A stretch of 64,000 bases of DNA from the NCBI GenBank assembly GCA_018398585.1, contig JAGTTD010000010.1, positions 19,838,005 through 19,902,004 on the forward strand, given 5' to 3'. Numbering within the stretch: position 1 is the first letter of the stretch; every line of letters begins with the position of its first letter. Source of the DNA: Simmondsia chinensis. Lineage: Eukaryota > Streptophyta > Magnoliopsida > Caryophyllales > Simmondsiaceae. The position numbers and the translations under genes are program-made. Under the pieces are notes generated by a model, which was not told where the DNA came from, did no database searches, and worked only from the letters and a program-made list of their open reading frames with translations. Below, in pieces: positions 21,644 through 34,020 of this stretch.

Positions 21644-24600
21644 CTACACTTTAGGTGAAGGATAACCGCCCACCTCTTCTTGCTCTCTTACTTCCATATG
21701 AGTAAGAAGACCAAGCCCCCATTGTTCAAGGGACTTAGCATACCAAGGCCTTCGCATTAGGTGAAAGCCAGGCGGTCCCTTCACTTTAGGTGAAGGATAA
21801 CCGCCCATCTCTTCTTGCTCTGTTAGTTCCATTTGAGCAAGAAAACCAAGCCCCCATTGGTCGAGGGACTTAGCATACCAAGGCCTTCGCATTAGGTGAA
21901 AGCAAGGCGGTTGCTTCACTTTAGGAAAAGGGTAACCCCCAACCTCTTCTTGCTCTCTTAGTTCCATTTGAGCAAGAAAACCAAGCCTCCATTTTTCACG
22001 GGACTTAGAATACCAAGGCCTTCACATTAGTTGAAAGCCAGACGGTTCCTACACTTTAGGTGAAGGATAACCGCCCACCTCTTCTTGCTCTCTTACTTCC
22101 GTTTGAGTAAGAAGACCAAGCCCCCATTGTCCATGGGACTTAGCATTCCAAGGCCTTCACATTAGTTGTAAGCCAAGCGGTTTCTTCACTTTAGGTGAAT
22201 GATAACCGCCCACCTCTTCTTGGTCTCTTATTTCTATTTGAGCAAGAAAACCAAGCGCCCATTGTTCAAGGGACTTAGCATACCAAGGCCTTCGCATTAG
22301 GTGAAAGTCAGGCGGTTCCTACACTTTAGGTGAAGGATAACCGCCCACCTCTTCTTGCTCTCTTACTTCCATTTGAGTAAGAAGACCAAGCCCCCACTGT
22401 TCAAGGGACTTAGCATACCGAGGCGTTCGCATTAGGTGAAAGCCATGCGGTTTCTTAACTTCAGGAGAAGGCTAACCGCCCGCCTCTCCTTGCTCTCTTA
22501 CTTCTATTCGAGAATGAAAACCAAGCCCCCATTGTTCAAGAGACTTAGCATAAAAAGGCATTCACATTCGGTGAAAGCCAGGAGGTTTCTTCCCTTTAGG
22601 TGAAGGATAACCACCCACCTCTTCTTGCTCTCATCCTTCTATTTGAGCAAGAAAACCAAGCCCCATTTTTCAAGGGACTTAGCACACCAAGGCCGTCACA
22701 TTAGGCGAAAGCTAGGCGGTTCCTATACTTTAGGTGAAGGATAACTGCCCACCTCTTCTTGCTCTCTTACTTCCATTTGAGCAAGAAAACGAAACCCCCA
22801 TTGTTTAAGGGACTTAGCATACCAAGGCCTTCACATTAGGTGAAAGCCAAGTGGTTTCTTCACTTAAGGTGAAGGATAACCGCCCACCTCCTCTTGTTCT
22901 CTTACTTCCATTTGAGCAAGAAAACCAAGCCCCCATTGTTTAAGGGACTTAGCATACCAAGGCCCTCACATTAGGTGAAAGCCAGGCGCTTCCTACACTT
23001 TAGGTGAGGGATAACCGCCCACCTCTTCTTGCTCTGTGACTTCTATTTGTGCAAGAAAACCAAGCCCCCAATGTTCAAGGGACTTAGCATACCAAGGCTT
23101 TCACATTAGGTGAAAGGCAGGCGGTTCCTTCACTTTAGGTGAAGGATAACCGCCCACCTCTTCTTGTTCTCTTAGTTCCATTTGAGCAAGAAAACCAAGC
23201 CCCCATTGTTCAAGGGACTATGAATACCAAGGCCTTCACATTAGTCGAAAGCCAGGCGGTTCCTACACTTTAGGTGAAGGATAACCGCCCACCTCTTCTT
23301 GCTCTCTTACTTCCATTTGAGTAAGAAGACCATGCCCCTATTGTTCATGGGAATTAGCATTCCAAGGCCTTCACATTTGGTGTAAGCCAAGCGGTTTCTT
23401 CACTTTAGGTGAATGATAACCGCCCACCTCTTCTTGGCCTCTTATTTCTATTTGAGCAAGAAAACCAAGCCCCCATTGTTCAAGGGACTTAGCATACCGA
23501 GGCCTTCACATTTTGTGAAAGCTAGGCGGTTCCTACACTTTAGGTGAAGGATAACCGCCCACCTCTTCTTGCTCTCTTACTTCCATATGAGTAAGAAGAC
23601 CAAGCCCCCATTGTTCAAGGGACTTAGCATACCAAGGCCTTCACATTAGGTGAAAGCCAGGCGGTCCCTTCACTTTAGGTGAAGGATAACCGCCCATCTC
23701 TTCTTGCTCTCTTACTTCCATTTGAGTAAGAAGGCCAAGCCCCCATTGTCCATGGGACTTAGCATTCCAAGGCCTTCACATTAGTTGTAAGCCAAGCGGT
23801 TTCTTCACTTTAGGTGAATGATAACCGCCCACCTCCTCTTGGTCTCTTATTTCTATTTGAGCAAGAAAACCAAGCCCCCATTGTTCAAGGGACTTAGCAT
23901 ACCAAGGCCTTCGCATTAGGTGAAAGCCAGGCGGTTCCTACACTTTAGGTGAAGGATAACCGCCCACCTCTTCTTGCTCTCTTACTTCCATTTGAGTAAG
24001 AAGACCAAGCCCCCACTGTTAAAGGGACTTAGCATACCGAGGCGTTCGCATTAGGTGAAAGCCATGCGGTTTCTTAACTTCAGGAGAAGGCTAACCGCCC
24101 ACCTCTCCTTGCTCTCTTACTTCTATTCGAGAATGAAAACCAAGCCCCCATTGTTCAAGAGACTTAGCATAAAAAGGCATTCGCATTCGCTGAAAGCCAG
24201 GAGGTTTCTTCCCTTTAGGTGAAGGATAACCACCCACCTCTTCTTGCTTTCATCCTTCTATTTGAGCAAGGAAACCAAGCCCCATTTTTCAAGGGACTTA
24301 GCACACCAAGGCCTTCACATTAGGTGAAAGCCAGGCGGTTCCTACACTTTAGGTGAAGGATAACTGCCCACCTCTTCTTGCTCTCTTACTTCCGTTTGAG
24401 CAAGAAAACCAAGCCCCCATTGTTCAAGGGACTTCGAACACCAAGGCCTTCACATTAGTTGAAAGCCAGGCGGTTCCTACACTTTAGGTGAAAGATAACC
24501 GCCCACCTCTTCTTGCTCTCTTACTTCCATTACAGTAAGAAGACCAAGCCCCCATTGTTCATGGGACTTAGCATTCCAAGGCCTTCACATTTGGTGTAAG

Positions 24601-25070
24601 CCAAGCGGTTTCTTCACTTTAGGTGAATGATAACCGCCCACCTCTTCTTGGTCTCTTATTTCTATTTGAGCAAGAAAACCAAGCCCCCATTGTTCAAGGG
24701 ACTTAGCATACCAAGGCCTTCACATTATGTGAAAGCCAGGCGGCTCCTACACTTTAGGTGAAGGATAACCGCCCACCTCTTCTTGCTCTCTTACTTCGAT
24801 ATGAGTAAGAAGACCAAGCCCCCATTGTTCAAGGGACTTAGCATACCAAGGCCTTCGCATTAGGTGAAAGCCAGGCGGTCCCTTCACTTTAGGTGAAGGA
24901 TAACCGCCCATCTCTTCTTGCTCTGTCAGTTCCATTTGAGCAAGAAAACCAAGCCCCCATTGGTCGAGGGACTTAGCATACCAAGGCCTTCGCATTAGGT
25001 GAAAGCAAGGCGGTTGCTTCACTTTAGGAGAAGGGTAACCCCCAACCTCTTCTTGCTCTCTTAGTTCCAT
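21644..25070. repeat. 3.1-kb higher-order duplication in the array
   Basis: The block at 21644-21967 recurs nearly unchanged at 24747-25070, an offset of 3103 bp (about 23 monomers). Further marked variants (GTCCATGGGACTTAGCATTCC) recur near 22120, 23750 and 25230, so shorter duplications overlap it. Confidence 0.75.
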
Positions 25071-27782
25071 TTGAGCAAGAAAACCAAGCCCCCATTTTTC
25101 AAGGGACTTAGAATACCAAGGCCTTCACATTAGTTGAAACCCAGATGGTTCCTACACTTTAGGTGAAGGATAACCGCCCACCACTTCTTGCTCTCTTACT
25201 TCCGTTTGAGTAAGAAGACCAAGCCCCCATTGTCCATGGGACTTAGCATTCCAAGGCCTTCACATTAGTTGTAAGCCAAGCGGTTTCTTCACTTTAGGTG
25301 AATGATAACCGCCCACCTCTTCTTGGTCTCTTACTTCCATTTGAGTAAGAAGACCAAGCCCCCATTGTTCAAGGGACTTAGCATACCAAGGCCTTCGCAT
25401 TGGGTGAAAGCCATGCGGTTTCTTAACTTCAAGAGAAGGCTAACCGCCCACCTCTCCTTGCTCTCTTACTTCTATTCGAGAAGGAAAACCAAGCCCCCAT
25501 TGTTCAAGGGACTTAGCATACCAAGGCATTCTCATTCGGTGAAAGCTAGGAGGTTTCTTCCCTTTAGGTGTAGGATAACCGCCCACCTCTTCTTGCTCTC
25601 ATACTTCTATTTGAGCAAGAAAACCAAGCCCCCAATGTTCAAGGGACTTAGCACACCAAGGCCTTCACATTAGGTGAAAGCCAGGCGGTTCCTACACTTT
25701 AGGTTAAGGATAACTGCCCACCTCTTCTTGCTCTCTGACTTCCATTTGAGCAAGAAAACGAAGCCCCCATTGTTCTAGGGACTTAGAATACCAAGGCCTT
25801 CACATTAGATGAAAGCCAGGCGGTCCCTACACTTTAGGTGAAGGATAACCGCCCACCTCTTCTTGCTCTCTTACTTCAATTTGAGCTGGAAAACCAAGCC
25901 CCCATTGTTCAAGGGACTTAGCACACCAAGGCCTTCACATTAGGTGAAAGCCAGGCGGTTCCTACACTTTAGGTGAAGCATAACTGCCCACCTCTTCATG
26001 CTCTCTTACTACCATTTGAGTAAGAAAATGAAGCCCCCATTGTTCAAGGGACTTAAAATACCAAGGCCTTCACATTAGATGAAAGCCAGGCGGTTCCTAC
26101 ACTTTAGGTGAAGGATAACCGCCCACCTCTTCTTGCTCTCTTACATCAATTTGAGCAGGAAAACCAAGCCCCCACTGTTCAAGGGATTTAGCATACCAAG
26201 GGCTTCCCATTTGGTGAAAGCCAGGCGCTTCCTACACTTTAGGTGAAGGATAACCGCCCACCTCTTCTTGCTCTCTGACTTCTATTTGAGCAGGAAAACC
26301 AAGCCCCCATTGTTCAAGGGACTTAGCATACCAAGGCCTTCACATTAGGTGAAAGCCAGGCGGTTCCCTCAATTTAGGTGAAGGATAACCGCCCACCTCT
26401 TCTTGCTCTCTTAGTTCCAATTGAGTAAGAAAACCAAGCCCCCATTGTTCACGGGACTTAGAATACCAAGGCCTTGACATTAGGTGAAAGCCAGGCGGTT
26501 CCTACACATTAGGTGAAGGATAACCGCCCACCTCTTCTTGCTCCCTTACTTCCATTTCAGTAAGAAGAGCAAGCCCCCATTGTTCAAGGGACTTAGCATA
26601 CCAAGGCCTTCGCATTAGGCGAAAGCCATGCGGTTTCTTAACTTCAGGAGAAGGCTAACCGGCCGCCTCTCCTTGCTCTCTTACTTCTATTCGAGAATGA
26701 AGACCAAGCCCCCATTGTTTAATGGACTTAGCATACCAAGGCATTCATATTCGGTGAAAGCCAGGAGGTTTCTTCCCTTTAGGTGAAGGATAACCGCCCA
26801 CCTCTTCTTGCTCTCATACTTCTATTTGAGCAAGAAAACCAAGCCCCCATTGTTCAAGGGACTTAACACACCAAGGCCTTCACATTAGGTGTAAGCCAGG
26901 CGGTTCCTACACTTTCGGTGAAGGACAAATGCCCACCTCTTCTTGCTCTCTTACTTCAATTTGAGCAAGAAAACCAAGCCCCTATTGTTCAAGGGACTTA
27001 GTATACCAAGGCCTTCACATTAGGTGAAAGCCAGGCGGTTCCTACACTTTTGGTGAAGGATAACCGCCCACCTCTTCTTGGTCTCTTACTTCTATTTGAG
27101 CAAGAAAACCAAGGCCATGCGGTTTCTTAACTTCAGGAGAAGGCTAACCGCCCACCTCTCCTTGCTCTCTTACTTCTATTCAAGAATGAAAACCAAGGCC
27201 CCATTGTTCAAGGGACTTAGCATACCAAGGCATTCACATTCAGTGAAAGCTAGGAGGTTTCTTCCCTTTAGGTGTAGGATAACCGCCCACCTCTTGTTGC
27301 TCTCATACTTCTATTTCAGCAAGAAAACAAAGCCCCCATTGTTCAAGGGACTTAGCACACCAAGGCCTTCACATTAGGTGAAAGCCAGGCGGTTCCTACA
27401 CTTTAGGTGAAGGATAACTGCCCACCTCTTCTTGCTCTCTTACTTCCATTTGAGTAAGAAAACGAAGCCCCCATTGTTCAAGGGACTTAGAATACCAAGG
27501 CCTTCACATTAGATGAAAGCCAGGCGGTTCCTACACTTTAGGTGAAGGATAACCGCCCACCTCTTCTTGCTCGCTTACATCAATTTGAGCAGGAAAACCA
27601 AGCCCCCATTGTTCAAGGGACTTAGCACACCTAGGCCTTCGCATTAGGTGAAAGCCAGGCAGTTCCTACAATTTAGGTGAAGCATAACTGCCCACCTCTT
27701 CTTGCTCTCTTACTACCATTTGAGTAAGAAAACGAAGCCGCCATTGTTCAAGGGACTTAGAATACCAAGACCTTCACATTAG

Positions 27783-27882
27783 NNNNNNNNNNNNNNNNNN
27801 NNNNNNNNNNNNNNNNNNNNNNNNNNNNNNNNNNNNNNNNNNNNNNNNNNNNNNNNNNNNNNNNNNNNNNNNNNNNNNNNNN
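27783..27882. other. Assembly gap (100 N)
   Basis: Exactly 100 undetermined bases inside the satellite. A round 100 usually marks a gap of unknown size, so true array length and phase across this point are not known. Confidence 0.99.
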
Positions 27883-29524
27883 CTTCCATTTGGTCAAGAA
27901 GACCAACACCCCATTGTTGAAGGGACTTAGCATACCAAGGCCTTCACATTAGTTGAAAGCCAGGTGGTTCCTACGCTTTAGGTGAAGGATAACCGCCCAC
28001 CTCTTCTTGCTCTCTTACTTCTATTTGAGCGAGAAACCAAGCCCCCATTGTTCAAGGGACTTAGCATACCAAGGCATTCACATTAGGTGAAAGCCAAGCG
28101 GTTTCTTCACTTTAGGAGAAGGATAACCGCCCACCTCTTCTTGCTCTCTAACTTCTATTTGAGCAAGAAGACCAAGCCCCCATTGTTGAAGGGACTTAGC
28201 ATACCAAGGCCTTCCCATTAGGTGAAAGCCAGGTGGTTCCTACGCTTTAGGTGAAGGATAACCGCCCACCTCTTCTTGCTCTCTTATTTCCATTTGAGTA
28301 AGAAGACCAAGCCCCCGTTGTCCAAGGGACTTAGCATGCCGAGGCCTTCACATGAGGTGAAAGCCAGGCGGTTCCTACACTTTAGGTGATGGATAACCGC
28401 CCACGTCTTCTTGCTCTCGTACTTCAATTAAGCAAGAAAACCAAACGCCCATTGTTCAAGGGACTTTGCATTCCGAGGCCTTCACATAAGGTGAAAGCTA
28501 GGCGGTTCCTACAGTTTAGGTGAAGGATACCCGCCCCACTCCTCTTGCTCTCTCACTTCTATTTGAGCAAGAAAACCAAGCCCTCATTGTACAAGGGACT
28601 TAGCATACCATGGTCTTAACAATAGGGGAAAGCCAGGCAGTTTCTTCACTTTAGGTGAAGGATAACCGCCCAACTCTTCCTACTTTCTAACTTCCATTTG
28701 AGCAAGAAAACCAGGCGCCCATTGTTCAAGGGACTTAGCATTCCAAGGCCTTCACATTGGGTGAAAGCCAGGCGATTTCTTCACTTTAGGAGAAGGATAA
28801 CCGCCCACCTCTTCTTGCTCTCTTACTTCCATTTGAGCAAGAAAACCAAGTCCCCATTGTTCAAGGGACCTAGCATACCAAGGCCTTCACAGTGGGTGAA
28901 AGCCAGGCGGTTTCTTCACTTTAGGTGAAGGATGACCGGCCACCTCCTCTCGCTCTCTTACTTCCATTTGAGCAACAAAACCAAGCCCCCATTGTTCAAG
29001 TGACTTAGCATACAAAGGCCTTCACATTAGGTGAATGCCAGGCGGTTTCTTCACTTCAGGAGAAGGGTAACCACCCACCTCTTCTTGCTCTCTTACTTCG
29101 ATTTGAGGAAGAAAACCAAGCCCCCTTTGTTCAAGGGACTTAGCATACCAAGGCCTTCATATTAGGTGAAAGCCAGGCGGTTTCTTCACTTTAGGAGAAG
29201 GATAACCGCCCACCTCTTCTTGCTCTCTTACTTTCATTTGAGCAAGAAAACCAAGCCCCCATTGCTCGAGGGACTTAGCATACCAAGGCCTTCACATTAG
29301 GTGAAAGCCAGGGGGTTTCTTCACTTTAGGTGAAGGATGACCGCCCACCTCCTGTTGCTCTCTGACTTCCATTTGAGCAACAAAACCAAGCCCCCATTGT
29401 ACAAGGGACTTGGCATACCAAGGCCTTCACATGAGGTGAAAGCCAGGCAGTTCCTATACTTCAGGCGAAGGATAACCGCCCACCACTTCTTGCTCTCTTA
29501 CTTCGATTTGAGCAAGAAAATGAA

Positions 29525-29549
29525 CCCCCCCCCCCCCCCCCCCCCCCCC
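29525..29549 (+). repeat. Poly-C tract, 25 bp, inside a monomer
   Basis: Expansion of the CCCCC run that follows ACCAAG in the monomer. The paralogous position at 33457-33472 has 16 C. Such tracts are length-unstable and prone to sequencing error. Confidence 0.95.
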
Positions 29550-32500
29550 ATTGTTCAAGGGACTTGGAATACCAAGGCCTTCACATTAGGTGAAAGCCAG
29601 GCGGTTGCTTCACTTTAGGAGAAGGATAACCGCCCACCTCTCCTTGCTCTCTTACTTCTATTTGAGCATGAAAACCAAGCCCCCATTGTTCAAGGGACTT
29701 AGCACACCAAGGCCTTCACATTAGGTGAAAGCCAGGCAGTTTCTTCACTTTAGGCGAAGGATAACCGCCCACCACTTCTTGCTCTCTTACTTCTATTTGA
29801 GCAAGAAAACGAAACCCCATTGTTCAAGGGACTTAGCAGACCAAGGCCTTCACATTAAGTGAAAGCCAGGCGGTTTCTTCACTTTAGGTGAAGGATAACC
29901 GCCCACCTCTTCTTGCTCTCCTACTTCCATTTGAGCAAGAAAACCAAGCCCCCATTGTTCAAGGGACTTAGCTTACCTAGGCCTTCATATTAGGTGAAAG
30001 CCAGGCGGTTTCTTCCCTTTAGGCGAAGGATAACCGCCCACCTCTTCTTGCTCTCCTACTTCTATTTGAGCAAGAAAACCAAGCCTCCATTGTTCAAGGG
30101 ACATAGCATACCAAGGCCTTCATATAAGGTGAAAGCCAGGCGGTTTCTTCACATTAGGTGAAGGACAACTGCCCACCTGCTTTTGCTCCCTTACTTCCAT
30201 TTGAGCAAGAAGACCAAGCCCCCATTGTTCAAGGGACTTAGCATACCAAGGCCTTCATATAAGGTGAAAGCCAGGTGATTTCTTCACTTTAGGAGAAGGA
30301 TAACCGCCCGCCTCTTCTTGCTCTCTTACTTCCATTTGAGCAAGAAAACCAAGCCCCCATTGTTCAAGGGACCTAGCATACCAAGGCCTTCACAGTGGGT
30401 GAAAGGCAGGCGGTTTCTTCACTTTAGGTGAAGGATGACCGGCCACCTCCTCTCGCTCTCTTACTTCCATTTGAGCAACAAAACCAAGCCCCCATTGTTC
30501 AAGTGACTTAGCATACAAAGGCCTTCACATTAGGTGAATGCCAGGCGGTTTCTTCACTTCAGGAGAAGGGTAACCACCCATCTCTTCTTGCTCTCTTACT
30601 TCGATTTGAGGAAGAAAACCAAGCCCCCTTTGTTCAAGGGACTTAGCATACCAAGGCCTTCATATTAGGTGAAAGCCAGGCGGTTTCTTCACTTTAGGAG
30701 AAGGATAACCGCCCACCTCTTCTTGCTCTCTTACTTCCATTTGAGCAAGAAAACCAAGCCCCCATTGTTGAAGGGACTTAGCGTACCAAGGCCTTCACAT
30801 TAGGTGAAAGCCAGGCGGTTCCTACATTTTAGGTGAAGGATAGCCGCCCACCTCTTCTTGCTCTCTTACTTCCATTTAAGCAATAAAACCAAGCCCCCAT
30901 TGTTGAAGGAATTTAGCAAACCAAGGCCTTCGCATTCGGTGAAAGCCAGGTGGTTCCTACCCTTCAGGTGAAGGATAACCGCCCACCTCTTCTTACTCTC
31001 TTACTTCCATTTGAGCAAGAAAGCCAAGCCCCCATTGTTGAAGGGATTTGGCATACCATGGCCTTCACATTAGATGAAAGCCAGGCGGTTCCCACATTTT
31101 AGGTGAAGGATAACCGCCTACCTCTTCCTGCTCCCTTACTTCCATTTGAGCAATAAAACCAAGCCCCCGTTGTTCAAGGGGCTTAGCATGCCAAGGCCTT
31201 CCAATTAGGTGAAAGCCAGGCGGTTCCTTCACTTTTGGCGAAGGATAACCGCCCACCTCTTCTTGCTCTCTTACTTCCATTTGAGCAAGAAGACCAAGCC
31301 CCCATTATTCAAGGGATTTAGCAGTCCAAGGCCTTCACATTAGGTGAAAGCCAAGCGGTTTCTTCACTTTGGGTGAAGGATAACCGCTCACCTCTTCTTG
31401 CTCTCTTAGTTCCATTTGGGCAAGAAAACCAATGCCCCATTGTTCAAGGGACTTAGCATACCAAGGCCTGCACATTAGGTGAAAGCCAGGCGGTTCCTAC
31501 ACTTGAGGTGTTGGATAACTGTCCACCTCTTCTTGCTCTCTTACTTCTATTTGAGAAGAAAACCAAGACCCCATTATTCGAGGGACTTAGCATACCAAGG
31601 CCTTCACATTAGGTGAAAGCCAGGCGGTTTCTTCCCTTTAGGAGAAGGCTAACTGCCCACCTCTTCTTCCTCTCTTACTTCTATTCGAGAAAGAAAACCA
31701 AGGCCCCATCTTTCGAGGGACTTAGCATACCAAGGCCTTCACATTAGGTGAAAGCCAGGCGGTTTCTTCCCTTTAGGAGAAGGCTAGCCGCCCACCTCTT
31801 CTTGCTCTCTTACTTCTATTCGAGAAAGAAAACCAAGCCCCCATCTTTCAAGGGACTTAGCATACCAAGGCCTTCACATTAGGTGAAATGTAGGCAGTTT
31901 CTTCACTTTAGGAGAAGGATAACCGCCCACCTCTTCTTGCTCTCTTACTTCTATTTGAGCGAGAAACCAAGCCCCCATTGTTCAAGGGACTTAACATACC
32001 AAGGCATTCACATTAGGTGAAAGCCAGGCGGTTTCTTCACTTTAGGAGAAGGGTAACCGCCCACCTCTTCTTGCTCTCTAACTTCTATTTGAGCAAGAAG
32101 ACCAAGCCCCCATTGTTGAAGGGACTTAGCATACCAAGGCCTTCCCATTAGGTGAAAGCCAGGTGGTTCCTACGCTTTAGGTGAAGGATAACCGCCCACC
32201 TCTTCTTGCTCTCTTATTTCCATTTGAGTAAGAAGACCAAGCCCCCGTTGTCCAAGGGACTTAGCATGCCGAGGCCTTCACATGAGGTGAAAGCCAGGCG
32301 GTTCCTACACTTTAGGTGATGGATAACCGCCCACCTCTTCTTGCTCTCTTACTTCAATTAAGCAAGAAAACCAAACGCCCATTGTTCAAGGGACTTAGCA
32401 TTCCGAGGCCTTCACATAAGGTGAAAGCTAGGCGGTTCCTACAGTTTAGGTGAAGGATACCCGCCCCACTCCTCTTGCTCTCTCACTTCTATTTGAGCAA

Positions 32501-33456
32501 GAAAACCAAGCCCTCATTGTACAAGGGACTTAGCATACCATGGTCTTAACAATAAGGGAAAGCCCGGCAGTTTCTTCACTTTAGGTGAAGGATAACCGCC
32601 CAACTCTTCCTACTTTCTAACTTCCATTTGAGCAAGAAAACCAGGCGCCCATTGTTCAAGGGACTTAGCATTCCAAGGCCTTCACATTGGGTGAAAGCCA
32701 GGCGATTTCTTCACTTTAGGAGAAGGATAACCGCCCACCTCTTCTTGCTCTCTTACTTCCATTTGAGCAAGAAAACCAAGTCCCCATTGTTCAAGGGACC
32801 TAGCATACCAAGGCCTTCACAGTGGGTGAAAGCCAGGCGGTTTCTTCACTTTAGGTGAAGGATGACCGGCCACCTCCTCTCGCTCTCTTACTTCCATTTG
32901 AGCAACAAAACCAAGCCCCCATTGTTCAAGTGACTTAGCATACAAAGGCCTTCACATTAGGTGAATGCCAGGCGGTTTCTTCACTTCAGGAGAAGGGTAA
33001 CCACCCACCTCTTCTTGCTCTCTTACTTCGATTTGAGGAAGAAAACCAAGCCCCCTTTGTTCAAGGGACTTAGCATACCAAGGCCTTCATATTAGGTGAA
33101 AGCCAGGCGGTTTCTTCACTTTAGGAGAAGGATAACCGCCCACCTCTTCTTGCTCTCTTACTTTCATTTGAGCAAGAAAACCAAGCCCCCATTGCTCGAG
33201 GGACTTAGCATACCAAGGCCTTCACATTAGGTGAAAGCCAGGCGGTTACTTCACTTTAGGTGAAGGATGACCGCCCACCTCCTGTTGCTCTCTGACTTCC
33301 ATTTGAGCAACAAAACCAAGCCCCCATTATACAAGGGACTTGGCATACCAAGGCCTTCACATGAGGTGAAAGCCAGGCAGTTCCTATACTTCAGGCGAAG
33401 GATAACCGCCCACCACTTCCTGCTCTCTTACTTCGATTTGAGCAAGAAAACAAACA

Positions 33457-33472
33457 CCCCCCCCCCCCCCCC
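33457..33472 (+). repeat. Poly-C tract, 16 bp, paralogue of 29525-29549
   Basis: Same monomer position in block B2, shorter than in B1. Confidence 0.95.
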
Positions 33473-34020
33473 AATTCTTCAAGGGACTTGGAATACCAAG
33501 GCCTTCACATTAGGTGAAAGCCAGGTGGTTGCTTCACTTTAGGAGAAGGATAACCGCCCACCTCTCCTTGCTCTCTTACTTCTATTTGAGCATGAAAACC
33601 AAGCCCCCATTGTTCAAGGGACTTAGCACACCAAGGCCTTCACATTAGGTGAAAGCCAGGCAGTTTCTTCACTTTAGGCGAAGGATAACCGCCCACCACT
33701 TCTTGCTCTCTTACTTCTATTTGAGCAAGAAAACGAAACCCCATTGTTCAAGGGACTTAACAGACCAAGGCCTTCACATTAAGTGAAAGCCAGGCGGTTT
33801 CTTCACTTTAGGTGAAGGATAACCGCCCACCTCTTCTTGCTCTCTTACTTCCATTTGAGCAAGAAAACCAAGCCCCCATTGTTCAAGGGACTTCGCTTAC
33901 CTAGTCCTTCATATTAGGTGAAAGCCAGGCGGTTTCTTCCCTTTAGGCGAAGGATAACCGCCCACCTCTTCTTGCTCTCCTACTTCTATTTGAGCAAGAA
34001 AACCAAGCCTCCATTGTTCA

